From NCBI GenBank assembly GCA_000717735.1, contig JOBE01000055.1, positions 1 to 43,003 on the forward strand: a stretch of 43,003 nt of DNA, written 5' to 3'. A program made the translations under genes and the position numbers. The notes beneath the pieces are model-generated. The model had not been told where the DNA came from, ran no database searches, and worked only from the letters and a program-made list of their open reading frames with translations. Positions 26,576-33,379 of the stretch are shown here, piece after piece (positions within the stretch are counted from its first letter, which is position 1; each line of letters begins with the position of its first letter). The DNA is from Streptomyces griseoluteus. GTDB taxonomy: Bacteria > Actinomycetota > Actinomycetes > Streptomycetales > Streptomycetaceae.

Positions 26576-26792
26576 CCCGGGAGCGTGGCGGGTCCTCGCC
26601 CTCGACACGGCGTCCCCCGCCGCGCGCCGGCCCGACCTCGCCTCGGCGCACCAGGACGGTGAGCGGCCGCAGCTGCTCTGGGACCTCCACCCCGGCTACG
26701 TGCTGCGGCCCGAGGACCGTGTGGTCATCGCCGCCACGCGCGGAGGCCTCGCCGAACTCCTCGGCGGGCGCCGGACGGACGCCGCCCGCTGA
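26576..26792 (+). pseudogene. C-terminal fragment resembling a TrkA-type ion channel/transport protein
   Basis: In the plus frame ending at 26792 the reading is GAWRVLALDTASPAARRPDL, then QLLWDLHPGYVLRPEDRVVI and AATRGGLAELLGG. This resembles the end of TrkA/RCK-containing potassium channel proteins, where a final domain reads like LRPGDRVVxAATxxGLxxLL. No matching N-terminal part exists: directly upstream the DNA belongs to the GNAT remnant on the other strand. The identification rests on about 70 residues and on memory of the family, so it is moderate only. Confidence 0.45.
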
Positions 26793-26830
26793 GGGCTGAG
26801 GGCTGACGGCTGACGGCTGACGGCTGACCG
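26789..26830. repeat. Heptamer tandem repeat, six units
   Basis: Six head-to-tail 7-base units: CTGAGGG twice, CTGACGG three times, then CTGACCG. They begin at the stop of the TrkA-like fragment and end 13 bases before the serine hydrolase stop. Each unit carries TGA, so stops appear in all plus frames. Confidence 0.9.
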
Positions 26831-26843
26831 CGGGCATCCGGAA

Positions 26844-27959
26844 TCACCGGGCGCCGAACACCGCGTCGACGAGCCGCTCCTGCGTCTTCCGGAACGCCTC
26901 GGCCAGGGACAGCGCGGCGTCGTCCACGTAGTTGAGCGCGGCGGTCAGGGTCCTGCGGCCGTCGGGCGTGCTGTACATCAGCGCGGCGTGGCCGCTGTGG
27001 CCGCCGTTGTGGAAGAGGACGGTGCCGCCGCCGTCGCCCATCTCCTGCACGCGCAGCCCCAGGCCGAAGCCGCTCGCGGCGTGCGGCGTGCGCATCTCGG
27101 CGAGGAGCGGGTCCGGCAGGAGCCTGCCGGACGCGAGCGCGGAGATGAACGTGTGGAGGTCCTGGGTGGTGGAGATCATGTCGCCGCCCGCGGAGATCCA
27201 GGAAGGGTTGTGGCAGGTCACGTCGACCGTCTCCTCGCGGCCGGCGTCCTCGTACCGGTAGTAGGCGCGGGCGTGCGGTTCGGGGACCTCCGTCGAGGTG
27301 CCCGGCACCACGGTGCCCGACAGGCCGAGCGGCTCCAGGATCCGCCGCCGCGTCTCCTCGGCGCACGAGCGGCCGGTGACCTTCTCGACCAGCAGCCTGG
27401 CGAGCACGTAGTTGGTGTTGGAGTAGCTCCAGCCGGAACCCGGCTGGAACCGCGCCGGCCTGGACAGCGAGAGCCGTACCAGATCCTCGTCCCGGTAGGT
27501 GTGGAACCGCTTGTCCACCCACTCCTTGCCCGCGATCGTGGAGGGGATCCCCGACACGATCGTCCCGTCCTCGTAGTACTCGCCGGTGTGGTTGAACACC
27601 CCGCTGGTGTGCTGCAGCAGCATCCGCACGGTGATCCGCCGGTCGAGCGCGAACTCGGGCAGGTAATCGGCCGCCGGGGTGTCGAGGCCGATCCTCCCCT
27701 CGGCCACCAGTTGCAGCACGAGGGTCGCGGTGAAGGTCTTGGTGTTGCTGCCGATCCGGAAGTGCCCGTCGGTCGGCGGCTCCACGGTGCCGCCCAGCTC
27801 GCTCACCCCGGCGCTGCCGACCCACTGGCCCCGCTCGTCGTGCACGCGCAGCTGCACTCCCTTGACTCCGGAGTCGACGATGTCCTGGAGGGCCTTCCGC
27901 AGCTCCGGACGCCCGTGTCCGGCAGCGGAGTTCGTGGTGGTGTGGAGGGACCCGGTCAT
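26844..27959 (-). CDS. Serine hydrolase, class C beta-lactamase/DD-peptidase family
   Basis: The 371-residue protein has the catalytic SxxK in RIGSNTKTFTA near residue 70, the YxN motif in GWSYSNTNYVLAR near 165 and HNGGHSG near 325 in place of KTG, the pattern of EstB-like esterases and D-aminopeptidase/beta-lactamase relatives. ATG 27959 has GAGGAA upstream. No signal peptide or lipobox is visible (MTGSLHTTTNSAAGH), so it appears cytoplasmic, unlike true class C beta-lactamases. It is divergent from a MerR gene, with a MerR-type promoter pointing at it. Inference: an esterase or amidase induced by a small effector. Confidence 0.9.
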   Translation of the reverse strand: MTGSLHTTTNSAAGHGRPELRKALQDIVDSGVKGVQLRVHDERGQWVGSAGVSELGGTVEPPTDGHFRIGSNTKTFTATLVLQLVAEGRIGLDTPAADYLPEFALDRRITVRMLLQHTSGVFNHTGEYYEDGTIVSGIPSTIAGKEWVDKRFHTYRDEDLVRLSLSRPARFQPGSGWSYSNTNYVLARLLVEKVTGRSCAEETRRRILEPLGLSGTVVPGTSTEVPEPHARAYYRYEDAGREETVDVTCHNPSWISAGGDMISTTQDLHTFISALASGRLLPDPLLAEMRTPHAASGFGLGLRVQEMGDGGGTVLFHNGGHSGHAALMYSTPDGRRTLTAALNYVDDAALSLAEAFRKTQERLVDAVFGAR

Positions 27960-28013
27960 GGTCGTTCCTCGTCTCGTGAGAGTGGGTGTGCGGCGCGGTG
28001 CGGCCGTACGAGG

Positions 28014-28044
28014 AGCGTGCACCCTGACCCAAGGTCAAGCTCAA
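28014..28044 (-). promoter_or_regulatory. Second MerR-type promoter, driving the serine hydrolase
   Basis: On the minus strand TTGAGC (28044-28039) and CACGCT (28019-28014) are 19 bp apart. The palindrome TGACC-CAA-GGTCA (28025-28037) sits in the middle. Architecture and half-site (TTGACC/GGTCA) resemble the promoter at 11527. The divergent MerR protein encoded at 28185 is the natural regulator. Confidence 0.55.
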
Positions 28045-28099
28045 GTCCTGTTCCGGAAGAAGGGGTGATGCGCCGTAAGAGGGGCGCTACCCTCGCCGC

Positions 28100-28180
28100 G
28101 TGATCACCCGAGACCCGTACCCGAAGGCGGGCGACCCGCCCGCCCGCGCCCTGACCGTCCCCGATCCGGAGGGGTGGTGA
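28100..28180 (+). CDS. Possible 26-codon leader ORF ahead of the MerR gene
   Basis: GTG 28100 opens a 26-codon frame (VITRDPYPKAGDPPARALTV then PDPEGW) that stops at 28178-28180, four bases before the MerR GTG. The -10-like TACCCT (28088-28093) lies only six bases before the GTG, which suggests a leaderless transcript beginning at the ORF. Its end overlaps the MerR ribosome-binding site GGAGGGGTGG (28168-28177), so translating it would couple to or occlude the MerR start. Evidence is positional only. Confidence 0.3.
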   Translation: MITRDPYPKAGDPPARALTVPDPEGW

Positions 28181-28184
28181 TCCC

Positions 28185-28961
28185 GTGGCAGGCGGACTCA
28201 CGATCGGTCAGGCGGCCGCGTTCGTCGACGTCACGATCAAGACGGTGCGGCACTACCACCGGCTCGGCCTGCTCGCCGAGCCGGAGCGCGACGGATCCGG
28301 CTACCGGCGTTACGGGTCGGCCGACCTGCTCCGGCTGATCCGGGTCAGGACCCTGGCCGGGGCGGGCGTGCCGCTGGCCGAGATCGGCGACCTGCTCGAC
28401 GCCGATCCCGAGCGGTTCGCCGCCGCCCTCGACGACGTCCACCGTCGGCTCACCGAACGGATCGAGGGCCTGGTCGCGCGCCGCGACACGCTGCACCGGC
28501 TGGCCCACGGGGACCGGGTCCTGCTGCCCGACCGGGCCTGCGTGGTCCTGGAGCGGCTCGCCGGTCTCGGCTTCACCCCCGACTACGTAGCCGGTCAGCG
28601 GGAGGCTCTGGTACTGGCCCGGGCGCTGGTTCCGGAGATCTTCGACAGCTTCCTGACCCGGCTCGAACATCTCCTCGACGATCCCGAGCACGTCGAACTG
28701 ACCAAGCGCGGCTGGGCGGCAGGTTCCTGGGATCCGGACGATCCGCGGATCGAGGAACTGGCGTCCGCGCTGTCCGAGAAGCTGCTGGCGGACCGCGCGC
28801 TGCTCACGCAGCCCGACGGGTTCCCGAGCCGGTCCGACGCCGCCTCCCGGTACGGCCTTGTCAACCACCACCGGGAGGAAGAGGCGCCGTCCATCGCCCG
28901 GCTGAACGCCCTGATCGAGGCGAACCTGCGCGCGGCCGGCATCTACGTCCCGCGTCAGTGA
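28185..28961 (+). CDS. MerR-family transcriptional regulator
   Basis: The 258-residue protein has the HTH LTIGQAAAFVDVTIKTVRHY followed by HRLGLLAEPERDGSGYRRYG and a dimer helix with AEIGDLLDADPERFAAAL. The C-terminal roughly 130 residues are helical, with no Cys, so the effector is likely organic rather than a metal. GTG 28185 is supported by GGAGGGGTGG. It is divergent from the serine hydrolase and probably activates it from the 19-bp-spacer promoter. Tandem repeats begin at its stop codon. Confidence 0.92.
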   Translation: MAGGLTIGQAAAFVDVTIKTVRHYHRLGLLAEPERDGSGYRRYGSADLLRLIRVRTLAGAGVPLAEIGDLLDADPERFAAALDDVHRRLTERIEGLVARRDTLHRLAHGDRVLLPDRACVVLERLAGLGFTPDYVAGQREALVLARALVPEIFDSFLTRLEHLLDDPEHVELTKRGWAAGSWDPDDPRIEELASALSEKLLADRALLTQPDGFPSRSDAASRYGLVNHHREEEAPSIARLNALIEANLRAAGIYVPRQ

Positions 28962-29014
28962 CGGCATTCCGCGTCCGTGACGGGATCCCGTGTCGGTAAC
29001 GGCATCCCGCCTCG
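28958..29014. repeat. Three 19-base imperfect tandem repeats
   Basis: Units start at 28958, 28977 and 28996. Each follows the pattern GTGACGGCATCCCGCGTCG with two to five changes, and a partial fourth copy (GCGACGG) follows. The first unit overlaps the MerR stop codon. No hairpin dominates; the array fills the gap before the convergent DUF5685 gene. Confidence 0.7.
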
Positions 29015-29074
29015 GCGACGGCCGCGGGGCGGTGGTCGGGCCCGGCGGTCGGGCCCGACCCGCCTCTCCGTCAT

Positions 29075-30481
29075 TCAGTCGCAGCAGTCACAGCAGCACT
29101 TGCACGGGTTGCAGCAGCCTCCGCCACCGCCGCCGCAGCCGTCACCCGAACCGCCGCCGGAACCACCGGAGCCACTGGAACCGCCGGAGCCGCCAGACCC
29201 CTGGCCGCCACCCGAACCGCCCCACGAACCACCGGAGTTGCCGCCCGAGTTGCCGCCGCCCTGGCCGCCCCAGCCGTCACGCCCGGAACCGCCCTGGTTC
29301 GAGCCGCCGCCGGAGCCGCCACTGGAGCCTCCGTCACCGAACTCCAGGGGTTCCCCTTCGTCGGCGTCGCAATTGCAGCAGTTGAAGCACAACCCGCAGT
29401 CCCGGCACAGGCGGCGCCACTCGCCACACCGTCGGCACTGACCCTCCTGCGGCCGGTCCGACGCCCGCGACGCGCCCTCCGGGGCCACGCCCCCGAGCGC
29501 CCCGACGCCGCAGGCCGGGCTCGCGGCGGTACCGGTGTCCGCGGGCGTCTCCGTCGCCGCACGACGCCCCAGCCAGGGCAGTACGCGCAGGGTCCGCGCC
29601 TGCGGACGGTGGCGGTGCTGCGGGTGCCGGGGGTCGAAGACCCGGTCGACGGCACGTTCCAGCTCGACACCCAGGAGCGCCCGTACCAGGCTCTCGTCGA
29701 CGAACTCGGCGTCGGACAGGGCCAGTCGGATGCCGTGCACGGCGTCGTCGCAGAGCCGGCGCACCTCGGCGCGGTCCGCCCCGGTCACGGCGACCGGGTT
29801 CCACGCGCCGGACGCCTCGTCCGCGTCCAGGTCCTCCACCGCGTCCAGCAGGTGCGCGAGGCGGCCGAACAGCCGGCCCGCCTCCGTCAGCGGCTCGGTG
29901 TTGCCGGGGCGGCCGGCGAGCACGGCGGTGTACGCGAAGGCGGCGGCGGTCGCCGTCTCCGTGGGCTCGGTGACCGTCAGGAGCGAGCCGCCGGGACCGG
30001 TCGACCGCTCGATCTCCGGCTGCCGTTCGACCGCGTCGATCAGCAACGCGGTGTCGAAGCCCAGCCGTTCACCGCCCACAGCGCCCGCACGGTCCCAGCC
30101 GTGGGCTATCCGGCGGGCCGCGAGGGTCACCGGGCGCCGCCCCAGCAGGCCGTCACCGTCGGCCACATGGTCGCGGATCTTCGCCGCCGCCAGCACCAGC
30201 GACACCGTCGCCGCCAGCCGTGCCCCCTCGCCCTGCGCCACGTCCGCCGACCGCATCCCGCGCAGCGGGCAGGGCCCGGCGCCCCGTCGCCAGTCGCCGC
30301 TGCGCTCCGACTGCGCTTCGGTCAGGACCGAGACGATCAGGCCGTCGTAGTTGGTGGCGACCCTCGCGAACTGCCCGTACTCGCTGCGCAACGCCAGGCA
30401 CAACCCGCACAGGTGCGCCATCCACTCGGTACGCAGGCCCTCGCCCAGGCGATGCCTGCACGGCCTGATGATTCCGAACAC
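29075..30481 (-). CDS. DUF5685 family protein with Cys cluster and Gly/Ser-rich, Cys-rich tail
   Basis: The 468-residue protein starts at GTG 30481, preceded by GGGGGAGA. The N-terminal part (FGIIRPCRHRLGEGLRTEWM, HLCGLCLALR, CPLRGM) is the DUF5685 pattern, with conserved Cys and a helical body to about residue 310. After a linker comes a Cys-dense zone (CRRCGEWRRLCRDCGLCFNC, then CNCD). A roughly 80-residue Gly/Ser repeat follows (29115-29330) and ends in CCNPCKCCCDCC. Family knowledge: DUF5685 is an actinobacterial family of unknown function. The helical core resembles terpenoid/prenyltransferase-like all-alpha folds only loosely. Inference: metal binding by the Cys zones, with the Gly tail as a flexible tether. 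No signal peptide. Confidence 0.85.
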   Translation of the reverse strand: MFGIIRPCRHRLGEGLRTEWMAHLCGLCLALRSEYGQFARVATNYDGLIVSVLTEAQSERSGDWRRGAGPCPLRGMRSADVAQGEGARLAATVSLVLAAAKIRDHVADGDGLLGRRPVTLAARRIAHGWDRAGAVGGERLGFDTALLIDAVERQPEIERSTGPGGSLLTVTEPTETATAAAFAYTAVLAGRPGNTEPLTEAGRLFGRLAHLLDAVEDLDADEASGAWNPVAVTGADRAEVRRLCDDAVHGIRLALSDAEFVDESLVRALLGVELERAVDRVFDPRHPQHRHRPQARTLRVLPWLGRRAATETPADTGTAASPACGVGALGGVAPEGASRASDRPQEGQCRRCGEWRRLCRDCGLCFNCCNCDADEGEPLEFGDGGSSGGSGGGSNQGGSGRDGWGGQGGGNSGGNSGGSWGGSGGGQGSGGSGGSSGSGGSGGGSGDGCGGGGGGCCNPCKCCCDCCD

Positions 30482-30595
30482 CGAAGCTCTCCCCCGTAGA
30501 TACAGCTGCCCGCATATGCGGCCGACATCCTAAGCCGTCCCGGGTGCTGTCGCGCCGTGACTGCCGCAGGACGCGACGGAGCGCAAGAGTCGACC

Positions 30596-30611
30596 TGTGA
30601 CCCACATCACA
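30596..30611. promoter_or_regulatory. CRP/GlxR-type binding site
   Basis: TGTGA-CCCACA-TCACA matches the TGTGA-N6-TCACA consensus of actinobacterial Crp/GlxR proteins perfectly. It lies 74 bases upstream of the oxidoreductase start, in the gap divergent from DUF5685. Confidence 0.6.
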
Positions 30612-30620
30612 TCCTCTTCC

Positions 30621-30647
30621 TGTCAGCAATCGGGGCGCTGTTCCGCT
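30621..30647 (+). promoter_or_regulatory. Candidate ECF41 promoter
   Basis: TGTCAGC (30621-30627), 16 bases, then CGCT (30644-30647). ECF41 sigma factors recognise TGTCACA-N16-CGTC; the -35 differs at two positions and the -10 at two, so this is weak by sequence. It gains support from lying ahead of a gene directly followed by an ECF41 sigma factor. Confidence 0.4.
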
Positions 30648-30684
30648 CAACCACCGAGACCAAGCGAACCGACAGGAGCGACAC

Positions 30685-31902
30685 ATGAAGCACCGCATCG
30701 TCGTCCTCGGCGCCGGCTATGCCGGGGCCTACGCCGCCGGCACCCTCGCCCGCCGGCTGTCCCCGGAGGACACCGAGATCACCGTGGTCAACGCCGAGCC
30801 CGAGTTCGTCCAGCGGCTGCGGCTGCACCAGCTCGCGGCCGGCCAGGAGATCGAGGCCCCGCGACTCACCGAGGTCTTCGCGGGCACGGGGGTACGCCTC
30901 CGCCTGGGCCGTGTCACCGCCGTCGACGCCGACCGCCAGGTCATCGCCGTGACCGGCGCCGACGGAGAGGGCGAGCTCGGCTACGACACGCTGGTCTACG
31001 CCCTCGGCAGCCACGTCGCCCGCAGCGGCGTACCCGGTGTGGCCGAGCACGCCTTCGACGTCACCGGCCGGCCCTCGGCGCTGCGCCTGCGCGAGCGACT
31101 GGACAGCCTGGAGAGCCCGGACAGGCCGGGCGGGACGGGCGAGGGCCGCAACGTGCTCGTGGTCGGCGACGGGCTGACCGGCATCGAGACCGCCACCGAG
31201 ATCGCCGAATCCCGGCCCGGCCTGTCGGTCACGCTGATCGCCCGTGGAGAGCTGGGCGCCCCCCTCTCACCCGGAGCCCGCGCCCACCTGCGCCGGGCCT
31301 GCGACCGGCTGGGCGTCACCGTCCTCGAACACACCGCCGTCGAGACCGTCGAGGCGACGCGAGTGCGGTGCGCCGACGGCACCGTCCTGACGTCCGACGC
31401 GACCGTGTGGACGGCCGGGTTCGCGGTGGCGCCCCTCGCCGCCGCCGCCGGTCTCGCGGTCACCGAGAACGGCCGGATCGTCGTCGACGGCACCATGCGG
31501 TCGGTCTCCCACCCGAACGTCTACGCCGCCGGGGACAGCGCCCACGCCGTCGGTGACAACGGCCGGCCGCTGCCGATGTCCTGCGCCTCGGCCGGCTACA
31601 CCGGCAGGCAGGCCACGGCGGCGATCGTGGGACGCCTGACCGGCCGGAAGATCCCGCAGACCAAGCTGGAGTACGTGGGCAACCACATCAGCCTCGGCCG
31701 GCGGGACGGGATCCTGCAGATGGTCGACGACGAAGCGCGGGCGAAGCCGAAGTTCATGGGCGGCCGGAAGGCCGCGCGGATCAAGGCGGGCATCCTCGGG
31801 CTGTCGCTGTGGACCACGTCGCACCCCACCTTCGGCCTGCCCAAGCGCAGGAACCGCCTGGCAGCCGCCTCAAAGACCCCTGCGGAGAGGGCGGTTGCCT
31901 GA
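30685..31902 (+). CDS. FAD-dependent pyridine nucleotide oxidoreductase (NDH-2-like)
   Basis: The 405-residue protein has the N-terminal FAD motif IVVLGAGYAGAYAAGTLA, a second dinucleotide motif VLVVGDGLTGIETATEIAE near residue 155, ATVWTAGFAVAPLA near 245 and the FAD-contacting VYAAGDSAH near 285, as in type II NADH dehydrogenases and related disulfide reductase-fold enzymes. The active-site CxxC of disulfide reductases is absent. ATG 30685 has CAGGAG upstream. The C-terminus is basic and may touch the membrane. The sigma factor gene follows after 18 bases. Oxidoreductases of this kind are the classic targets encoded beside ECF41 sigma factors. Confidence 0.88.
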   Translation: MKHRIVVLGAGYAGAYAAGTLARRLSPEDTEITVVNAEPEFVQRLRLHQLAAGQEIEAPRLTEVFAGTGVRLRLGRVTAVDADRQVIAVTGADGEGELGYDTLVYALGSHVARSGVPGVAEHAFDVTGRPSALRLRERLDSLESPDRPGGTGEGRNVLVVGDGLTGIETATEIAESRPGLSVTLIARGELGAPLSPGARAHLRRACDRLGVTVLEHTAVETVEATRVRCADGTVLTSDATVWTAGFAVAPLAAAAGLAVTENGRIVVDGTMRSVSHPNVYAAGDSAHAVGDNGRPLPMSCASAGYTGRQATAAIVGRLTGRKIPQTKLEYVGNHISLGRRDGILQMVDDEARAKPKFMGGRKAARIKAGILGLSLWTTSHPTFGLPKRRNRLAAASKTPAERAVA

Positions 31903-31907
31903 CGTCC

Positions 31908-31913
31908 TAGGGT
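31908..31913 (+). promoter_or_regulatory. -10-like TAGGGT giving a leaderless sigma-factor transcript
   Basis: TAGGGT ends seven bases before the sigma ATG at 31921, the spacing of leaderless actinobacterial promoters. No good ribosome-binding site is seen and no clear -35. The sigma gene may therefore be transcribed on its own as well as by read-through. Confidence 0.35.
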
Positions 31914-31920
31914 GGTCCGC

Positions 31921-32880
31921 ATGGACAGCACGACCGACGACGACCGCTTCGACACCAGCCGGTTCGAGGCCAGCCGGAACCGGCTGGCCTCACTGGCCTA
32001 CCGTCTCCTCGGCTCGGCCACCGACGCCGAGGACGCCGTGCAGGACGCGTTCCTGCACTGGCAGGCCGCCGACCGGCAGCTGATCAGGGTGCCCGAAGCG
32101 TGGCTGACCAAGGTCGTCACCAACCTCTGCCTCGACCGGCTGCGCTCGGCACAGGTCCGCCGCGAGCGCGCCGTCGGCGCCTGGCTGCCCGAACCGCTCC
32201 TCGACGGCGATCCGATGCTCGGCCCCGCCGGCACGTTCGAGCAGCGCGAATCCGTCTCCCTGGCCGTGCTGACCCTCATGGAGCGCCTGTCACCCGTGGA
32301 ACGGGCCGTCTACGTCCTGCGCGAGGCGTTCTCCTACAGCCACGCCGAGATCGCCGAGATCCTGGACGTCTCCGAGTCCGCGAGCCAGCAGCACCTCCAC
32401 CGGGCCCGCCGTCACGTGACCACCGAGCGCCGCCGCGGCGGCGGGGAACTCGATCCGGCGTCCGCCCGCAGGATCGTCGAGGAGTTCCTCGCCGCCGCGT
32501 CCTCGGGCCGCACCGAGCGGCTGGTGGCGCTGCTCACCGACGACGTGATCGCGATCTCCGACGGCGCGGGCCTGGCCGAGAAGCTGGTGCGGTTCGACAC
32601 TCCGCAGCGTGTCGCCGCCATTCTGCGGGCCGGCTTCAAGCCCACAGCCGCGAAGCGGCGGCTGGCCGGCGGCGCGCCCGCCATCCACTACGCGGTCGTC
32701 AACGACGCCCCCGCCCTGCTCTTCGTGCTCGGCGACCAGGTGCTCGGTTCCGTGGCGTTCGACATCGCCGACGGCAGGATCGCGACCGTGCGCGCCATCG
32801 CCGCCCCCGCCCGCCTCGTACGCCTCACGGAGGCGTGGCGGCGGCACGAACCGGAGCCGCCGCTCATCACCGAGTGGTGA
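31921..32880 (+). CDS. ECF41-family RNA polymerase sigma factor with fused SnoaL-like domain (SigJ-like)
   Basis: The 319-residue protein has region 2 (RLASLAYRLLGSATDAEDAV with QDAFLHWQ), the linker WLPEP (GAWLPEPLLDG), region 4 (MERLSPVERAVYVLREAFSY and HAEIAEILDVSESASQQHLH) and a C-terminal roughly 110-residue SnoaL/NTF2-like domain. WLPEP is a hallmark of ECF41. The two other ECF41 signatures are altered: DGGG(K/R) appears as DGAGL, and the terminal NPDKL region reads APARL. In ECF41 the fused domain replaces an anti-sigma factor and tunes activity. ATG 31921 is used; GTG 31912 is possible. It probably transcribes the oxidoreductase gene before it. Confidence 0.93.
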   Translation: MDSTTDDDRFDTSRFEASRNRLASLAYRLLGSATDAEDAVQDAFLHWQAADRQLIRVPEAWLTKVVTNLCLDRLRSAQVRRERAVGAWLPEPLLDGDPMLGPAGTFEQRESVSLAVLTLMERLSPVERAVYVLREAFSYSHAEIAEILDVSESASQQHLHRARRHVTTERRRGGGELDPASARRIVEEFLAAASSGRTERLVALLTDDVIAISDGAGLAEKLVRFDTPQRVAAILRAGFKPTAAKRRLAGGAPAIHYAVVNDAPALLFVLGDQVLGSVAFDIADGRIATVRAIAAPARLVRLTEAWRRHEPEPPLITEW

Positions 32881-33162
32881 CCCGACGCCCGGCCGGACGC
32901 GCCCGGCCTCCTGGTCGCCGCCGACTCCCTACCGGCCGCCGGGGTCGGCCTCGGCCACGGTGTCCTGCTCCACCGGATGTCCCGGTACGAGGCCGCCTCC
33001 CGGGTCCTGCGGGAGGCGCTCGGCGCGGCGGAACGGGCCGGGGCCGCGGACACCGCCGTGGCGATCGCCGCACGGCTCGCCGAAGCGCCGAACCGCGAGG
33101 GCCGGCAGGAGGCGACGCGGAGCTCGCCGAGGAGTTCGAGCGGGTGGCCGAGACTCCCTTAA
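32881..33162 (+). pseudogene. TPR-like regulatory-protein remnant
   Basis: In the frame after the sigma stop the DNA reads PGLLVAADSLPAAGVGLGHG, LLHRMSRYEAASRVLREALG, AAERAGAADTAVAIAARLAE, which looks like one or two tetratricopeptide helical pairs from the C-terminus of a larger regulator or ATPase. There is no start codon or upstream partner because the sigma gene abuts it. The frame ends at TAA 33160 inside the DUF6325 remnant. Family identity is uncertain. Confidence 0.4.
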
Positions 33163-33364
33163 CGACCTGCTCAGCGACGAGGACCTGCAGGCCGTCGCCG
33201 ACGGTCTGCCGCCGAACTCGTCGGCGGTCATCATCGCCTGGGAGAACGCCTGGGCCGCCCGTCTGGCCGACGCGATCGCGGACTCCGAGGGACGCCTGGT
33301 GCTCCTGGAGCGCATCCCCGGGGAAGACGTCGAGCGGGCCGTCGCGGCCCTCGACGAGAACTGA
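33111..33364 (+). pseudogene. DUF6325 family gene, truncated and frameshifted
   Basis: The last 68 codons read LNDLLSDEDLQAVADGLPPN, then SSAVIIAWENAWAARLADAI and ERIPGEDVERAVAALDEN, the C-terminus of DUF6325 proteins. The preceding DAELAEEFERVAETP lies in another frame, so a one-base shift separates them near 33158 (ACTCCCTT). The N-terminal half is missing and replaced by the TPR-like remnant. DUF6325 genes normally stand directly before a SHOCT-domain gene, as here. Confidence 0.7.
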
Positions 33365-33379
33365 CGGAGAGGGACGATC

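Noticed and set aside
26844..27959. Calling the serine hydrolase a beta-lactamase resistance gene
   Set aside because: There is no signal peptide, HNG replaces KTG, and it has a MerR partner. This fits esterase/peptidase relatives better than a secreted beta-lactamase.
29115..29330. Repetitive DNA that could be taken for a satellite or CRISPR-like array
   Set aside because: It is codon-level repetition of Gly/Ser in the DUF5685 tail, with no constant repeat unit or spacers.
28977..29441. Plus-strand ORF with PPEPPEP-like Pro/Glu repeats
   Set aside because: This is the complement of the Gly/Ser codon run in the DUF5685 tail, not an independent Pro-rich protein.
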